The notes below the pieces were generated by a model. It ran no database searches. It saw nothing but the letters and a program-made list of their open reading frames with translations, and had not been told where the DNA came from. Shown here in pieces: positions 16,630-25,309 of a DNA stretch of 64,000 nucleotides. This DNA is from Mesorhizobium sp. INR15. GTDB taxonomy: Bacteria; Pseudomonadota; Alphaproteobacteria; Rhizobiales; Rhizobiaceae. How positions within the stretch are numbered: the first letter of the stretch is position 1; every line of letters starts with the position of its first letter. The stretch covers positions 3,978,001 through 4,042,000 of the forward strand of contig NZ_CP045496.1 in the NCBI RefSeq assembly GCF_015500075.1, read 5' to 3'. Position numbers and translations under genes: made by a program.

Positions 16630-18339
16630 ATGACAGGACAACAATACAGCCACATCATCGTGGGCGGAGGATCCGCCGGCTGTGTCCTGGCGAACAGGCT
16701 TTCAGCCAGGTCCGGCAACCGCGTGCTGCTCATCGAAGCCGGCCGGGACACGCCGCCCGACAGGGTCGAGCCCGCGATCCTCGACAGCTATCCGCGCATT
16801 GCCTACTTCAACGAAAGAAACCTCTGGGCCGATCTTAGGGTCTATCTGCAGCCCGTTCCCCACAACTCGTCGGTAAAGCCGCCGTTGCGCCGCTATGAGC
16901 AGGCGCGGCTGATGGGAGGCGGGTCAAGCCTGAACGACATGCAGGCCAACCGGGGCACTCCCGACGACTACAACGAATGGCACGATCTCGGCGCCAGCGG
17001 CTGGCATTGGTCAGACGTTCTCCGGTATTTCCGCAGGCTTGAGAGAGACGTTGATTTCGATGGGCCGCTCCACGGAAAACAGGGTCCCATTCCGATACGC
17101 CGCATCATGCCGTCGGAATGGCCGCTGTTCTCGCGAGCGGTAGCCGCCGCCCTTGCCGAGGCAGGCTACAAGGATATCGAAGACCAGAATGCTAATTTCG
17201 GCGATGGTTACTTCCCTGTCGCCATCTCGAATCTCTACGACAGACGTGTCTCCACGGCCATTGGATATCTCGACAACTCGGTACGGCGGCGTGAAAACCT
17301 GCACATCCGTTCCGACTGCCTCGTAACGGGATTGCTGTTCGACGGAACAAAGGCGGTTGGCGTCAGTATCGAGCATGGCTCGAGCGTCGAGACGGTGACC
17401 GGTGCGGAGGTCATCCTGACAGCCGGCGCGATCCACAGCCCGGCGATGTTGTTGAGGTCTGGCATTGGCCCAGCGGATGATCTGCGGCAGCTGGGAATCG
17501 ACATTGTCGCGGATCGGCCGGGGGTTGGCCACAACCTCCAGGATCACCCGACGATCTCGATCTCGGCCTTCCTGCGAAAGGATTCCCGCCTGGGCGATCG
17601 TCTGCGCCGGCATACCCATATTGGGCTGCGCTACTCCTCGAATTTACCGGAGTGCGGGCCGCAAGACATGTACATGGTCGCGCTCAGCAAGTCGGGTTGG
17701 CATCCGGTCGGCAAGCAGCTCGGATCGCTTACCACCTGGGTCAATCATCCGTTTTCCACCGGCCGGGTCTCATTGAAATCCGGCTCACCGCATGCCGAGC
17801 CGCGGGTGGAGTTCAACCTTCTGCGCGACCGCCGGGATCTGCTTCGGTTGACAGCGGCCATGCGCAAGATGATCGCCCTGTTCAACAACCCGACTTTGCG
17901 GGCTCAGGTAACGGACTTCTTTCCATCGAGCTATAGCGAGAGGATCCGCGACCTCGGCAAGGTGTCGACCAAGAATCTCGTTCTGACAGGCATCCTTGCG
18001 CAGCTTCTCGATGGTCCAGCAGCGCTGCGAAAGGCGCTTATCAGGCATGTCGTCACGGAGGGCGCCACGGTTGACCAGATCAACCGTGACGACGAGGTGT
18101 TGGAGGAATTCGTTCGCCAGAAAGTGCACGGTGTGTGGCACGCGGCCGGGACCTGCCGGATGGGAAAGCCATCCGACATCGACGCCGTGACGGATCACGA
18201 GGGAAGAGTACTTGGCATCCACAACCTCAGGGTAGCGGACGCGTCGATCATGCCACGTGTGCCGCGCGCCAACACGAACATCCCGACGATCATGATCGCG
18301 GAGAAAATCAGCGCGGCGATCATCAATGCGTCTTCGTAA
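16630..18339 (+). CDS. GMC-family FAD oxidoreductase (choline-dehydrogenase-like)
   Basis: 569 residues. The FAD-binding motif is near the start (IIVGGGSAGCVLANRLSARS), the GMC signature 1 region reads LMGGGSSLNDMQANRG, and signature 2 is ILTAGAIHSPAMLLRSGIGP. The C-terminal active-site His is in VWHAAGTCRMG, followed by LRVADASIMPRVPRANTN. The family oxidises alcohols to aldehydes; choline is only one possible substrate. It is cotranscribed with liv system 1, so its substrate is probably the solute imported there or a product of it. Confidence 0.92.
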   Translation: MTGQQYSHIIVGGGSAGCVLANRLSARSGNRVLLIEAGRDTPPDRVEPAILDSYPRIAYFNERNLWADLRVYLQPVPHNSSVKPPLRRYEQARLMGGGSSLNDMQANRGTPDDYNEWHDLGASGWHWSDVLRYFRRLERDVDFDGPLHGKQGPIPIRRIMPSEWPLFSRAVAAALAEAGYKDIEDQNANFGDGYFPVAISNLYDRRVSTAIGYLDNSVRRRENLHIRSDCLVTGLLFDGTKAVGVSIEHGSSVETVTGAEVILTAGAIHSPAMLLRSGIGPADDLRQLGIDIVADRPGVGHNLQDHPTISISAFLRKDSRLGDRLRRHTHIGLRYSSNLPECGPQDMYMVALSKSGWHPVGKQLGSLTTWVNHPFSTGRVSLKSGSPHAEPRVEFNLLRDRRDLLRLTAAMRKMIALFNNPTLRAQVTDFFPSSYSERIRDLGKVSTKNLVLTGILAQLLDGPAALRKALIRHVVTEGATVDQINRDDEVLEEFVRQKVHGVWHAAGTCRMGKPSDIDAVTDHEGRVLGIHNLRVADASIMPRVPRANTNIPTIMIAEKISAAIINASS

Positions 18340-18492
18340 GCCCGACAGGGTCAACACATCCGTTCATCTCGCGGTGAGGTTGGATTTCAGACGCCATACC
18401 GCGAGACACCGCGCGGCTTCACCTTAACCGCGAAATGACCAGTTAGGGCGGTAGCGCCCGATACCCAACAAGACCGGCGGAAGGACAAAACA

Positions 18493-20235
18493 ATGAATGG
18501 CGCGGACGCCTTGCTGACCATGTTGCGCGACTATGGCGTCGAGGTAATCTTCGGTGTCCCTGGCGATACCAATGTCGCCCTCTACCACGCGCTCAAGCGG
18601 ATGGATGGCGCGCCGTTGCACGTCGCATGCCGCGACGAACGATCGGCGGTGTTCATGGCGGATTGCTACGCGCGGCTTTCGGGCAAGCCGGGTGTTGCCG
18701 AGGTGCCAAGCGGGGCAGGCGCGATGTACGGCCTGCCCGGTGTGGCCGAAGCCAACAAATCGTCCGTCCCTGTCATCCTGCTCGTCAACGACATTCCTCA
18801 AATGGGGGTCGGACGTGGAACGCTGACGGAGCTGCCGATCGAGGCGATGTTCCGTCCGATCTCCAAACATACGGAAACGTTGCATCGCGTCGAGAAGCTG
18901 CCGGAGACGATCAGGCGCGCCTTTCGCATGGCCACGGGAGGGCGGCCCGGCGCAGTGGTGCTCGCCTTGCCTGAAAACCTTCTCTACGAGGAGCTGGACG
19001 TGGCGCCACAGCAGTTGCGGGCCGAGCCGCAGTGCCGGGTGGCGCCGGCCTTTCGGATCCTGCCCGAAGATGAAGCCATGGGCTGTGCCATCGATGCGTT
19101 GCTTGCGTCGAAGCGCCCATTGATCGTTGCCGGCGGCGGCGCAAACCGATCGGCTGCTGGAGAAAGCCTTGTCCGGCTGGCGGAGCATCTGGGCATTCCG
19201 ATTGCCACGACGATCACCGGCCAGGGCGTGATCAGCGACGATCACAGATTGGCGATCGGCATTATCGGCGACAACGGATTCCATCCGCACGCGGTGTGGG
19301 CGTTGGGGAGGGCCGACCTTGTGATGTATGTCGGCTGCCGGATGGGGTCTGTCGCAACGATGAACTGGAAATGGCCTCCAGCCGACAATGGCGGCAAGAT
19401 CATCCAGATCGACGTCGATCCCGACATCATCGCCAACACCGCGGATGTCGACTTTCCACTGATGGGGGATGCCCGCGCGACGATCGAGAGTTTCCTCGCC
19501 AGAACCAGAAGTGAAAGCTTGCCCACAGGCGACTGGATCGAGAGCATCAACAGCCGGCGGGCCGAATTCTGGACGACGATGCAGAGCGAGTTGCGCAGCC
19601 GCGAAATTCCGATCAGGCCCGAACGTGTCATCGACGCGCTCAACCTCCACCTGCCGGCCAAATGCCACGTCATATCGGATGCCGGAACGCCAACGCCCTA
19701 CGCGACGCGTTTTCTGAAGCTGAACCATCGGGGATCCAAGCTGGTGATACCTCGGTTTTTCGGAGGACTTGGCTACGCCATTCCCGCGGTGGTCGGCGCC
19801 TATTTCGCGGCACCCGAATACCGGCCGGTGGCGCTGTTCGGCGATGGATCCCTTGGCATGTCGGCGGGCGAGTTGGAGACCCTGGCGCGCCTGGAAATAC
19901 CCGCGGTCCTGATTCATTTCAACAACGGATGCTTCGGGTGGATCAAGGCGCTGCAGCGCGTGATGCATAAGGGCGACGGCAATGATGGGACGTTTGGGGT
20001 CGATTTTGGCCGCCACGACATGAGCAAGCTTGCCGCGGTCTATGGAATTCGCAATTTCCGCGTCGACACGACCGAGGAGCTCGAACACGCACTGGAACAG
20101 GCATTCGCATCACAGGAACCATGTTTCATCGACGTGGCGGTGGAATCGATCGCCGACCGCCTGCCGCCCGTGTATTCGTGGCTGACGAAATTCGGCGTGG
20201 ATCCTGGGGTCATCGGCGTGCAGGCCATGTTCTAG
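18493..20235 (+). CDS. Thiamine-diphosphate-dependent enzyme, acetolactate-synthase-like
   Basis: 580 residues, three ThDP domains in order. The N-terminal Pyr domain has FGVPGDTNVALYHAL and the catalytic-type Glu in CRDERSAVFMADCYARLSG. A central Rossmann-like domain follows (ASKRPLIVAGGGANRSAAGE). The PP domain has ALFGDGSLGMSAGELETLAR and HFNNGCFGWIKALQ, the GDG...NN magnesium/ThDP motif. Candidates are 2-oxoacid decarboxylase, carboligase or sulfoacetaldehyde-type acetyltransferase; the sequence alone does not choose. It follows the GMC gene by 153 bases. Confidence 0.9.
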   Translation: MNGADALLTMLRDYGVEVIFGVPGDTNVALYHALKRMDGAPLHVACRDERSAVFMADCYARLSGKPGVAEVPSGAGAMYGLPGVAEANKSSVPVILLVNDIPQMGVGRGTLTELPIEAMFRPISKHTETLHRVEKLPETIRRAFRMATGGRPGAVVLALPENLLYEELDVAPQQLRAEPQCRVAPAFRILPEDEAMGCAIDALLASKRPLIVAGGGANRSAAGESLVRLAEHLGIPIATTITGQGVISDDHRLAIGIIGDNGFHPHAVWALGRADLVMYVGCRMGSVATMNWKWPPADNGGKIIQIDVDPDIIANTADVDFPLMGDARATIESFLARTRSESLPTGDWIESINSRRAEFWTTMQSELRSREIPIRPERVIDALNLHLPAKCHVISDAGTPTPYATRFLKLNHRGSKLVIPRFFGGLGYAIPAVVGAYFAAPEYRPVALFGDGSLGMSAGELETLARLEIPAVLIHFNNGCFGWIKALQRVMHKGDGNDGTFGVDFGRHDMSKLAAVYGIRNFRVDTTEELEHALEQAFASQEPCFIDVAVESIADRLPPVYSWLTKFGVDPGVIGVQAMF

Positions 20236-20294
20236 CGAGAGCGCAACTCATCTGCAGCGGCACGGCAGGCCGTGCCGCTGCAATGCCGCGCCGA

Positions 20295-20579
20295 CTAGGC
20301 CTGTTGGTCGCCGGTCTCGAGCAGCGCCTTGGCAACATCCTTCCCGCGGTTGACAGGGATTACCTTGAATTGGACAAGGTCCGCCCAGACCGCCACCCAA
20401 CGCTGGAACAGGCTGACGTCGTCGCATTCCATCAACTGGAAGCACTGGGTGAGATCCGAGCTTACCCAGCTGTCGATGAAAACCAGTCCATCCGGGCATT
20501 GCCTGCCCTTGTCGCGAAAGCGCCTGTAGACGGGCAAGGCGTCGCCATTGCAAAAATTCTCGATAACCATGAACATCAT
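20295..20579 (-). CDS. DUF3303-family small protein
   Basis: 94 residues. Matches the DUF3303 pattern: an N-terminal MMFMVIENFCNGDALPVYRR, then GRQCPDGLVFIDSWV, CFQLMECDDVSLFQRW and a final VQFKVIPV. These are small ferredoxin-like-fold proteins without known activity. It is convergent to the ThDP-enzyme gene and followed downstream on its strand by nothing; upstream lies the dehydrogenase gene at 20654 on the same strand. Confidence 0.8.
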   Translation of the reverse strand: MMFMVIENFCNGDALPVYRRFRDKGRQCPDGLVFIDSWVSSDLTQCFQLMECDDVSLFQRWVAVWADLVQFKVIPVNRGKDVAKALLETGDQQA

Positions 20580-20653
20580 GGATGACAGTCCCCCTCTGTG
20601 CAGCGGTTCGATTGTTCTGACTCCGATCCGAACGCTCTCGTGCGGGCAAGCAA

Positions 20654-21550
20654 CTAGGCTAGGCTTTGTTCAGCGGCCGTGCGCGCCTCGATGGCCTGGA
20701 CGACAGCGATCATGTCCAGCTTGCCATGCCCGAGAGCCAGGGTCTCCTCGTAGAGGTCACGGCAAATGTCGAGCAATGGCAAGGCAATTCCACCCTGCCG
20801 CGCGGCCTCGGAAATGAGATTGCCGTTCTTCAGCACATCAGCGATCGCGGCATGCGGAGAGAAATCTCGCTTGACCAGCTTGGGCGCCTTGAGGCGGGAA
20901 ATGTCGCTCGCCATCTGTCCGGCCGCGAGGATCTCGACGAGTTGATCCAGGTCCAGTTCACTTTGCTTGGCGAAGTGTATCGCCTCGGACAGGCCGGTGA
21001 CAGTCGCCAGCAGGAAGGTGTTTACCGCCAGCTTCATCAGCAGCGCCTTCGGCACCGCGCCGCAGACTATGGATGTCTTGCACATGGATGCCAGGATGGG
21101 TTCAAGCCCCGATATCGCCGAGGGTTGGCCGGCGACCATTGCAATTAGTTGGCCGGCCTCGGCCGGCTTGCGCGAACCCGACACGGGGGCTTCCACATAG
21201 GAGCCGCCCGCCGCTGTGATTTCCTTGTCCAGCTCGAGCGAGTAGCGCGGAGAGGTTGTTCCCATGTGGACGATCACGTGGTTCGCAACGCGTGTCGTGA
21301 ATTTTGGACCGGATCGATCAAGCACTGAATCGATTGCCTGATCATCGGCCAGCATCAGGATGACGACCTCGGTCGAGGCGAACAGTTCGTCCAGGTTTTC
21401 GGGAACGCTGGCGCCGGCCTGCTGTAGCGGCATGGTTTTTTCGACAGACCTGTTCCAGACGGTCAGTGGCCTTGCCTTGACCAGATTCAACGCCATCGCC
21501 GAGCCCATGGAGCCGAGGCCGACGAAGCCAATGCGCGGAGCCTGAGCCAT
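20654..21550 (-). CDS. Beta-hydroxyacid dehydrogenase (3-hydroxyisobutyrate dehydrogenase-like)
   Basis: 298 residues. Dinucleotide-binding motif GFVGLGSMGSAMALNLVKA at the N-terminus, substrate-binding segment YVEAPVSGSRKPAEAGQLIA, and the catalytic Lys region LLMKLAVNTFLLATVTG; a helical C-terminal domain follows. This family oxidises 3-hydroxyacids (3-hydroxyisobutyrate, tartronate semialdehyde, 6-phosphogluconate and others). ATG 21550 has AAAGAGG in front, which rejects the much longer open frame. Together with the ThDP enzyme it could process a short hydroxyacid or semialdehyde. Confidence 0.92.
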   Translation of the reverse strand: MAQAPRIGFVGLGSMGSAMALNLVKARPLTVWNRSVEKTMPLQQAGASVPENLDELFASTEVVILMLADDQAIDSVLDRSGPKFTTRVANHVIVHMGTTSPRYSLELDKEITAAGGSYVEAPVSGSRKPAEAGQLIAMVAGQPSAISGLEPILASMCKTSIVCGAVPKALLMKLAVNTFLLATVTGLSEAIHFAKQSELDLDQLVEILAAGQMASDISRLKAPKLVKRDFSPHAAIADVLKNGNLISEAARQGGIALPLLDICRDLYEETLALGHGKLDMIAVVQAIEARTAAEQSLA

Positions 21551-21788
21551 GGATCGACCTCTTTGGGGATTGGCGAGTGACGGTGGGATGACATCAGCAG
21601 GGCGGTTGCGCCGACCCTTGGTCGCGCGAACCAGGATCAAATTGTCAGCGCCCCAAGACGATGCCAACGGACAATCTCTCGATCCGCATGAGCAGCTTTC
21701 ACTTGTCGCGGCAAAGCAATCGGGCGGAATAAAAGAACCGGGTGCTGCTTCCAAACCGTCGGCATTCGACATCTGTGGATACGCCCGC

Positions 21789-22310
21789 ATGGCTGCACAA
21801 TTGGAAATCCAGGAGACTGATCCGGTTTCGCTCACCGCTCGCTGCGGCAAGCGTGTCGCCGTTCGTGAGTTGCTGGGTTCGGAGCAACATGCGTGCGACG
21901 CCTTTTTTGGGCAGTTGCACTGGTCCGACGTCAGGTGGAGGTTTGGCGGGCCTAGAACTTCCAGCGATTGCTTGCTTCCACGCCACGACCGCTCCGGCCG
22001 AAGCCTGGCCTTCGCAGCCTGCCGCAAGGCGGAAGACATCCTCGGTGTCATCAACGTCGAATACATTGGCGCCGGCACTGCAGAGGTCGGGCTGATCGTC
22101 AGATCGGATCTCAAGAGCCGAGGGATTGGATCCTTGCTGCTTTCGCATGTCATGGAATGGTCGCGGGCGAGCGGGCTCAAACAGCTGATCGGTCACGTCA
22201 TGATCGACAACAAGGCGATGCTTCGCCTGGCTTACGCGGCAGGGTTCAGGTGTATTGGCGGGGATGAGATTCTGGTCGAGTTGATCTGGCCTGCCCCTTC
22301 TGCGGCTTGA
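21789..22310 (+). CDS. GNAT-family N-acetyltransferase
   Basis: 173 residues from ATG 21789. GNAT motif A is seen in TAEVGLIVRSDLKSRGIGSL (about residues 95-115) and motif B in DNKAMLRLAYAAGFRCIGG near the end. The order and the AEVGLIVRSDLKSRGIG text are similar to the acetyltransferase module fused to acetyl-CoA-synthetase-like proteins (Pat type), here free-standing. The start is uncertain because the frame is open back to 21549 without a domain. Confidence 0.78.
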   Translation: MAAQLEIQETDPVSLTARCGKRVAVRELLGSEQHACDAFFGQLHWSDVRWRFGGPRTSSDCLLPRHDRSGRSLAFAACRKAEDILGVINVEYIGAGTAEVGLIVRSDLKSRGIGSLLLSHVMEWSRASGLKQLIGHVMIDNKAMLRLAYAAGFRCIGGDEILVELIWPAPSAA

Positions 22311-22406
22311 TCGGCGGCCCTACTCTTGGCAATAGACCGGGTGTTCGGAACTAACCTGAATTCGCGTATGCTGGGATCAGGTCAAACGCGCAACTTGGAT
22401 GATCCG

Positions 22407-23792
22407 ATGGGGACATGGAAACCAGATATCGAAGAGGGACTGGGACCCCTCTACGAGCGCATTGCAGACGCAATAGAGCGGGATATCCATGGCAGCCGCC
22501 TGGCTCTGGGAACACGCTTGCCTCCGCATCGCGACCTGGCACAGACGCTCTCTGTGAGCATCGGTACCGTGACAAAGGCTTACGGCGAAGCGGAGCGCCG
22601 AGGCCTCCTGTCTTCGCAGGTCGGTCGGGGATCGTTCGTTACCGCCGCCGCTGCGGAAGGGCTCATCTCCGCTCATGCCGAACCAATCGACCTGGCTCAC
22701 AATTTTCCTCCGGTAGGGTCGACGCCGCGGCATTTGGCGGATGCGCTGGGACGGCTTTGGCGGCACCAGGACTTTGCGGCGACGAGCCGCTACACTGTGG
22801 CGGAAGGCCTCGAGAGTGCGCGCAAAGCAGCCAGCCGATGGTTTCATCGCCGGCTCGAACTCCGTGACCCCTCACCGGGTAGATTGATCCAGACGAATGG
22901 CGGGCAGCACGCGCTCTCGCTGCTTCTGGGAACGATGTGCCGATCAGGCGATACAGTATTGTGCGAAGCGGCGACGTTCCATGGATTGAAGCTGATCGCA
23001 AAGACCGAAAACCTCAAGCTGGAAGGCGTCGGCTTCGACGCCGACGGTCTGGTTCCGGACTGGCTTGACAAGGCCGCCGCTGCGACGGGAAGCAAGGTTC
23101 TTTACACGATACCGACTCTGCAGAATCCCACCGCGATCACCATGTCGATCGGTCGACGCCTGGAAATCGCCGAAGTCGCCCGGCGCCGCAACCTGTTGAT
23201 AATCGAGGACGATGCGTATCGGGCTATCGCTGGTCCCGATAGCATGCCCCCGTCGCTTGCCGACCTCGCGCCAGAGAGAACATTCTACATCGCATCACTT
23301 TCGAAGTGCATGTCCCCCGGCCTTCGGCTGGCCTTTGTCATGCCACCCGACGTCTCGTGGCGCGAACGCCTGCTGAACCGCGTGGTCGCGACCGGCTACG
23401 CTCCGCCATCGCAGAATGCCCTCGTATTCGCCCAGTGGGTGGAAGATGGCATTGCTGATGCCATTCTTGACAACATTCTTGGGGAAATGCGGCTTCGCAC
23501 GACGATGGCCTTGAGGGCCTTGGGTGATACGGTCTCCCGGCCTGGCGCAGCACAGACTTTGCATATCTGGCTCCCCCTCGATCCCCTGGCGGCCGAGCGT
23601 GCGTCCGGCCGTGCGCTTCGGGCTGGCGTCCAGGTAACCCCTCCCGATGCACTTCTGGTCGGCGAGGGTGTCAGTGGCTTGAGGATCTGTCTGGGCGGCG
23701 TCGCCGATAGGGCGGTGCTTGAACATGCTCTGCGGATCGTGTCTCAGTCGCTTGGCGAAGAAGTGCCCGGCCGGTCAAGCGCCATTGTTTGA
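22407..23792 (+). CDS. MocR-type regulator: GntR HTH plus aminotransferase-like domain
   Basis: About 461 residues. A GntR winged HTH (about 1-80: LGPLYERIADAIERDIHGSR, TRLPPHRDLAQTLSVSIGTV) is followed by a class I aminotransferase-like domain with IIEDDAYRAIAG and the PLP Lys in ASLSKCMSPGLRLAF. MocR proteins sense PLP-linked amino compounds and regulate neighbouring metabolism (known of the family). The start is uncertain (ATG 22407, ATG 22368 or TTG 22326). It is probably a local regulator of the 16.6-22.3 kb genes. Confidence 0.88.
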   Translation: MGTWKPDIEEGLGPLYERIADAIERDIHGSRLALGTRLPPHRDLAQTLSVSIGTVTKAYGEAERRGLLSSQVGRGSFVTAAAAEGLISAHAEPIDLAHNFPPVGSTPRHLADALGRLWRHQDFAATSRYTVAEGLESARKAASRWFHRRLELRDPSPGRLIQTNGGQHALSLLLGTMCRSGDTVLCEAATFHGLKLIAKTENLKLEGVGFDADGLVPDWLDKAAAATGSKVLYTIPTLQNPTAITMSIGRRLEIAEVARRRNLLIIEDDAYRAIAGPDSMPPSLADLAPERTFYIASLSKCMSPGLRLAFVMPPDVSWRERLLNRVVATGYAPPSQNALVFAQWVEDGIADAILDNILGEMRLRTTMALRALGDTVSRPGAAQTLHIWLPLDPLAAERASGRALRAGVQVTPPDALLVGEGVSGLRICLGGVADRAVLEHALRIVSQSLGEEVPGRSSAIV

Positions 23793-23825
23793 CAGAGGGC
23801 GGGTCGAACTCCCCAACGCCTGCTG

Positions 23826-24812
23826 TTACGCCTGACCGTGCACGATCAGCTTGGAAGACAGCGACACTCCGTTGAGAGGACGCCGATCGATCGGGGACGC
23901 GGACGATGCGGCCGGCGATGTCTGCGGCTTGAGCTGCTGCAGTATCCAATTCCTGAAAGATTTTATTTCTGGCCGGTCGAAGGATTTGTGGGTGCCTACG
24001 AGCCAGTATCGTGTCGCCACGGGAACCGCTGGTCCGGCGATTTCAACAAGGTCGCCGGCAGCTATGTAGCTGTCCATCACAGGCTTGCGCCCAATGGCAA
24101 CGCCAAGGCCTTGAATCGCCGCCTCCGCCGCGAGCTGGATCGTATCAACGTTGACGGTCCTGCGCCCCTTGATGGGCGCGAGGCCCTTCGCATGGAACCA
24201 GGTCGCCCAATCTTCCGATGCCGCCGTGACATGGATCAGTGGCACCTGGTCGAGGAATTTGATCTCATCGCCTGGGGCATGCTTTTCAAGAAGGTCCGGC
24301 GAGCAGACGGGTACGAACGACTCGGCCACCAGTTCGGTCCAGGATTCCGTCGGACGCGGTGAGGTGGCCATGCGTATGGCGAGATCAAAACCCTCGGTAA
24401 GAAAATCGACATGCCTGCGGGCCGTATCGATCGTGATGCTGATGTCGGGGTAGCGCTCGGCGAACTTTGGCAGCCTGGGCAGCAGCAAACGGTTGGCGAA
24501 GGTCGGAGCCACGCTGACCGCCAGCGTGCCGGTGGCCTTCCGGCGTCCGGGAAAGATGTCTGTCGCGCCCGCCAGGATCGTCAGGGCATGATGCACTTCA
24601 GCCGCATATGCTTCGCCTGCCTGCGTCAGCGTCAAGCCGCGGGCGTCTCTCTGAAAAAGCTCGGCTCCCAACCAATGCTCAAGTGTGCGCAGGCCGTGGC
24701 TGACGGCGCTTGGGGTAACGTGCACTTCCTCAGCGGCAAGTTTGAAGCTTCCAAGCCTGGCCGATGCCTCGAACAGACGTAATGTGTTCATGGGTGGAAG
24801 CCGGAAACCCAT
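23826..24812 (-). CDS. LysR-family transcriptional regulator (GcvA-like)
   Basis: About 328 residues. The N-terminus MGFRLPPMNTLRLFEASARL, then AAEEVHVTPSAVSHGLRTLE and LGAELFQRDARGLTLT, is typical of the GcvA subgroup, and a substrate-binding domain follows. ATG 24812 has GGAAAGGTC upstream. The last 30 residues (rich in Pro, Ser, Ala) extend past the usual end. It is divergent from the DUF1127 gene with an inverted repeat between them at 24895-24930. Confidence 0.9.
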   Translation of the reverse strand: MGFRLPPMNTLRLFEASARLGSFKLAAEEVHVTPSAVSHGLRTLEHWLGAELFQRDARGLTLTQAGEAYAAEVHHALTILAGATDIFPGRRKATGTLAVSVAPTFANRLLLPRLPKFAERYPDISITIDTARRHVDFLTEGFDLAIRMATSPRPTESWTELVAESFVPVCSPDLLEKHAPGDEIKFLDQVPLIHVTAASEDWATWFHAKGLAPIKGRRTVNVDTIQLAAEAAIQGLGVAIGRKPVMDSYIAAGDLVEIAGPAVPVATRYWLVGTHKSFDRPEIKSFRNWILQQLKPQTSPAASSASPIDRRPLNGVSLSSKLIVHGQA

Positions 24813-24894
24813 TGGCGTGACCTTTCCCAGAATCCGATAAGGCAGCCCTGCCGCCACCTTCGGCCACAAGATCACGAAATGACAATCAAGCCAA

Positions 24895-24930
24895 TGTATC
24901 TGGTTCAATTATCACTTTGTACCAGACACA
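24895..24930. promoter_or_regulatory. Inverted repeat between lysR and the DUF1127 gene
   Basis: Arms TGTATCTGGTTCA (24895-24907) and TGTACCAGACACA (24918-24930) are inverted copies with 11 of 13 pairs, separated by 10 bases. Size and location in the divergent intergenic region fit a LysR binding site. Confidence 0.5.
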
Positions 24931-25039
24931 TGGTGGGACATTGAGCGGTTCTCACATTCACACAAGTAAGACTCGTTTGCCGCCATCGCCTTGGGTAGCG
25001 CCTTGTTGGCAAACGAGAAATGGTGCCCGGGAGTGCCCT

Positions 25040-25309
25040 GTGCGGACGAATTCAGCCCAATCGACCCGTGGCGCCAGTTCGGCGGTGATCAACCGGTTGC
25101 GTTGTCTGTGCCGGGCGTTGCTAAACCGGCTGGCCGTGAGAACGCTCCTCGAAATGGACGACCATCATCTCCAGGATCTCGGTCTCAAGCGCCACGAAGT
25201 GCTCCAGGCGCTAAGGTCGCCCTTGCACGCTGATCCATCGCTCGCGCTTGCGACGCTTGCCCGGCAGAGACAGGAATATCTCAACTCGTGCCAAGGAGAC
25301 TGTCCTTGA
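25040..25309 (+). CDS. DUF1127-family small protein
   Basis: 89 residues from GTG 25040, with GGGAG six bases upstream. The DUF1127 core LNRLAVRTLLEMDDHHLQDL then GLKRHEVLQAL is clear; the residues after it (LATLARQRQEYLNS) are variable in the family. DUF1127 proteins are small basic alpha-proteobacterial proteins, some linked to RNA or phosphate/oxidative regulation. Its 3' end overlaps the convergent MFS gene by 29 bases. Confidence 0.75.
   Translation: MRTNSAQSTRGASSAVINRLRCLCRALLNRLAVRTLLEMDDHHLQDLGLKRHEVLQALRSPLHADPSLALATLARQRQEYLNSCQGDCP

Noticed and set aside
18340..18492. Possible riboswitch before the ThDP enzyme
   Set aside because: The 153-base leader has GC-rich pairing potential but no THI-box consensus that I can identify.
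18424..20088. 554-codon open frame on the minus strand
   Set aside because: Antisense shadow of the ThDP-enzyme gene; GC-rich codon bias leaves the opposite frame open. No domain or start site.
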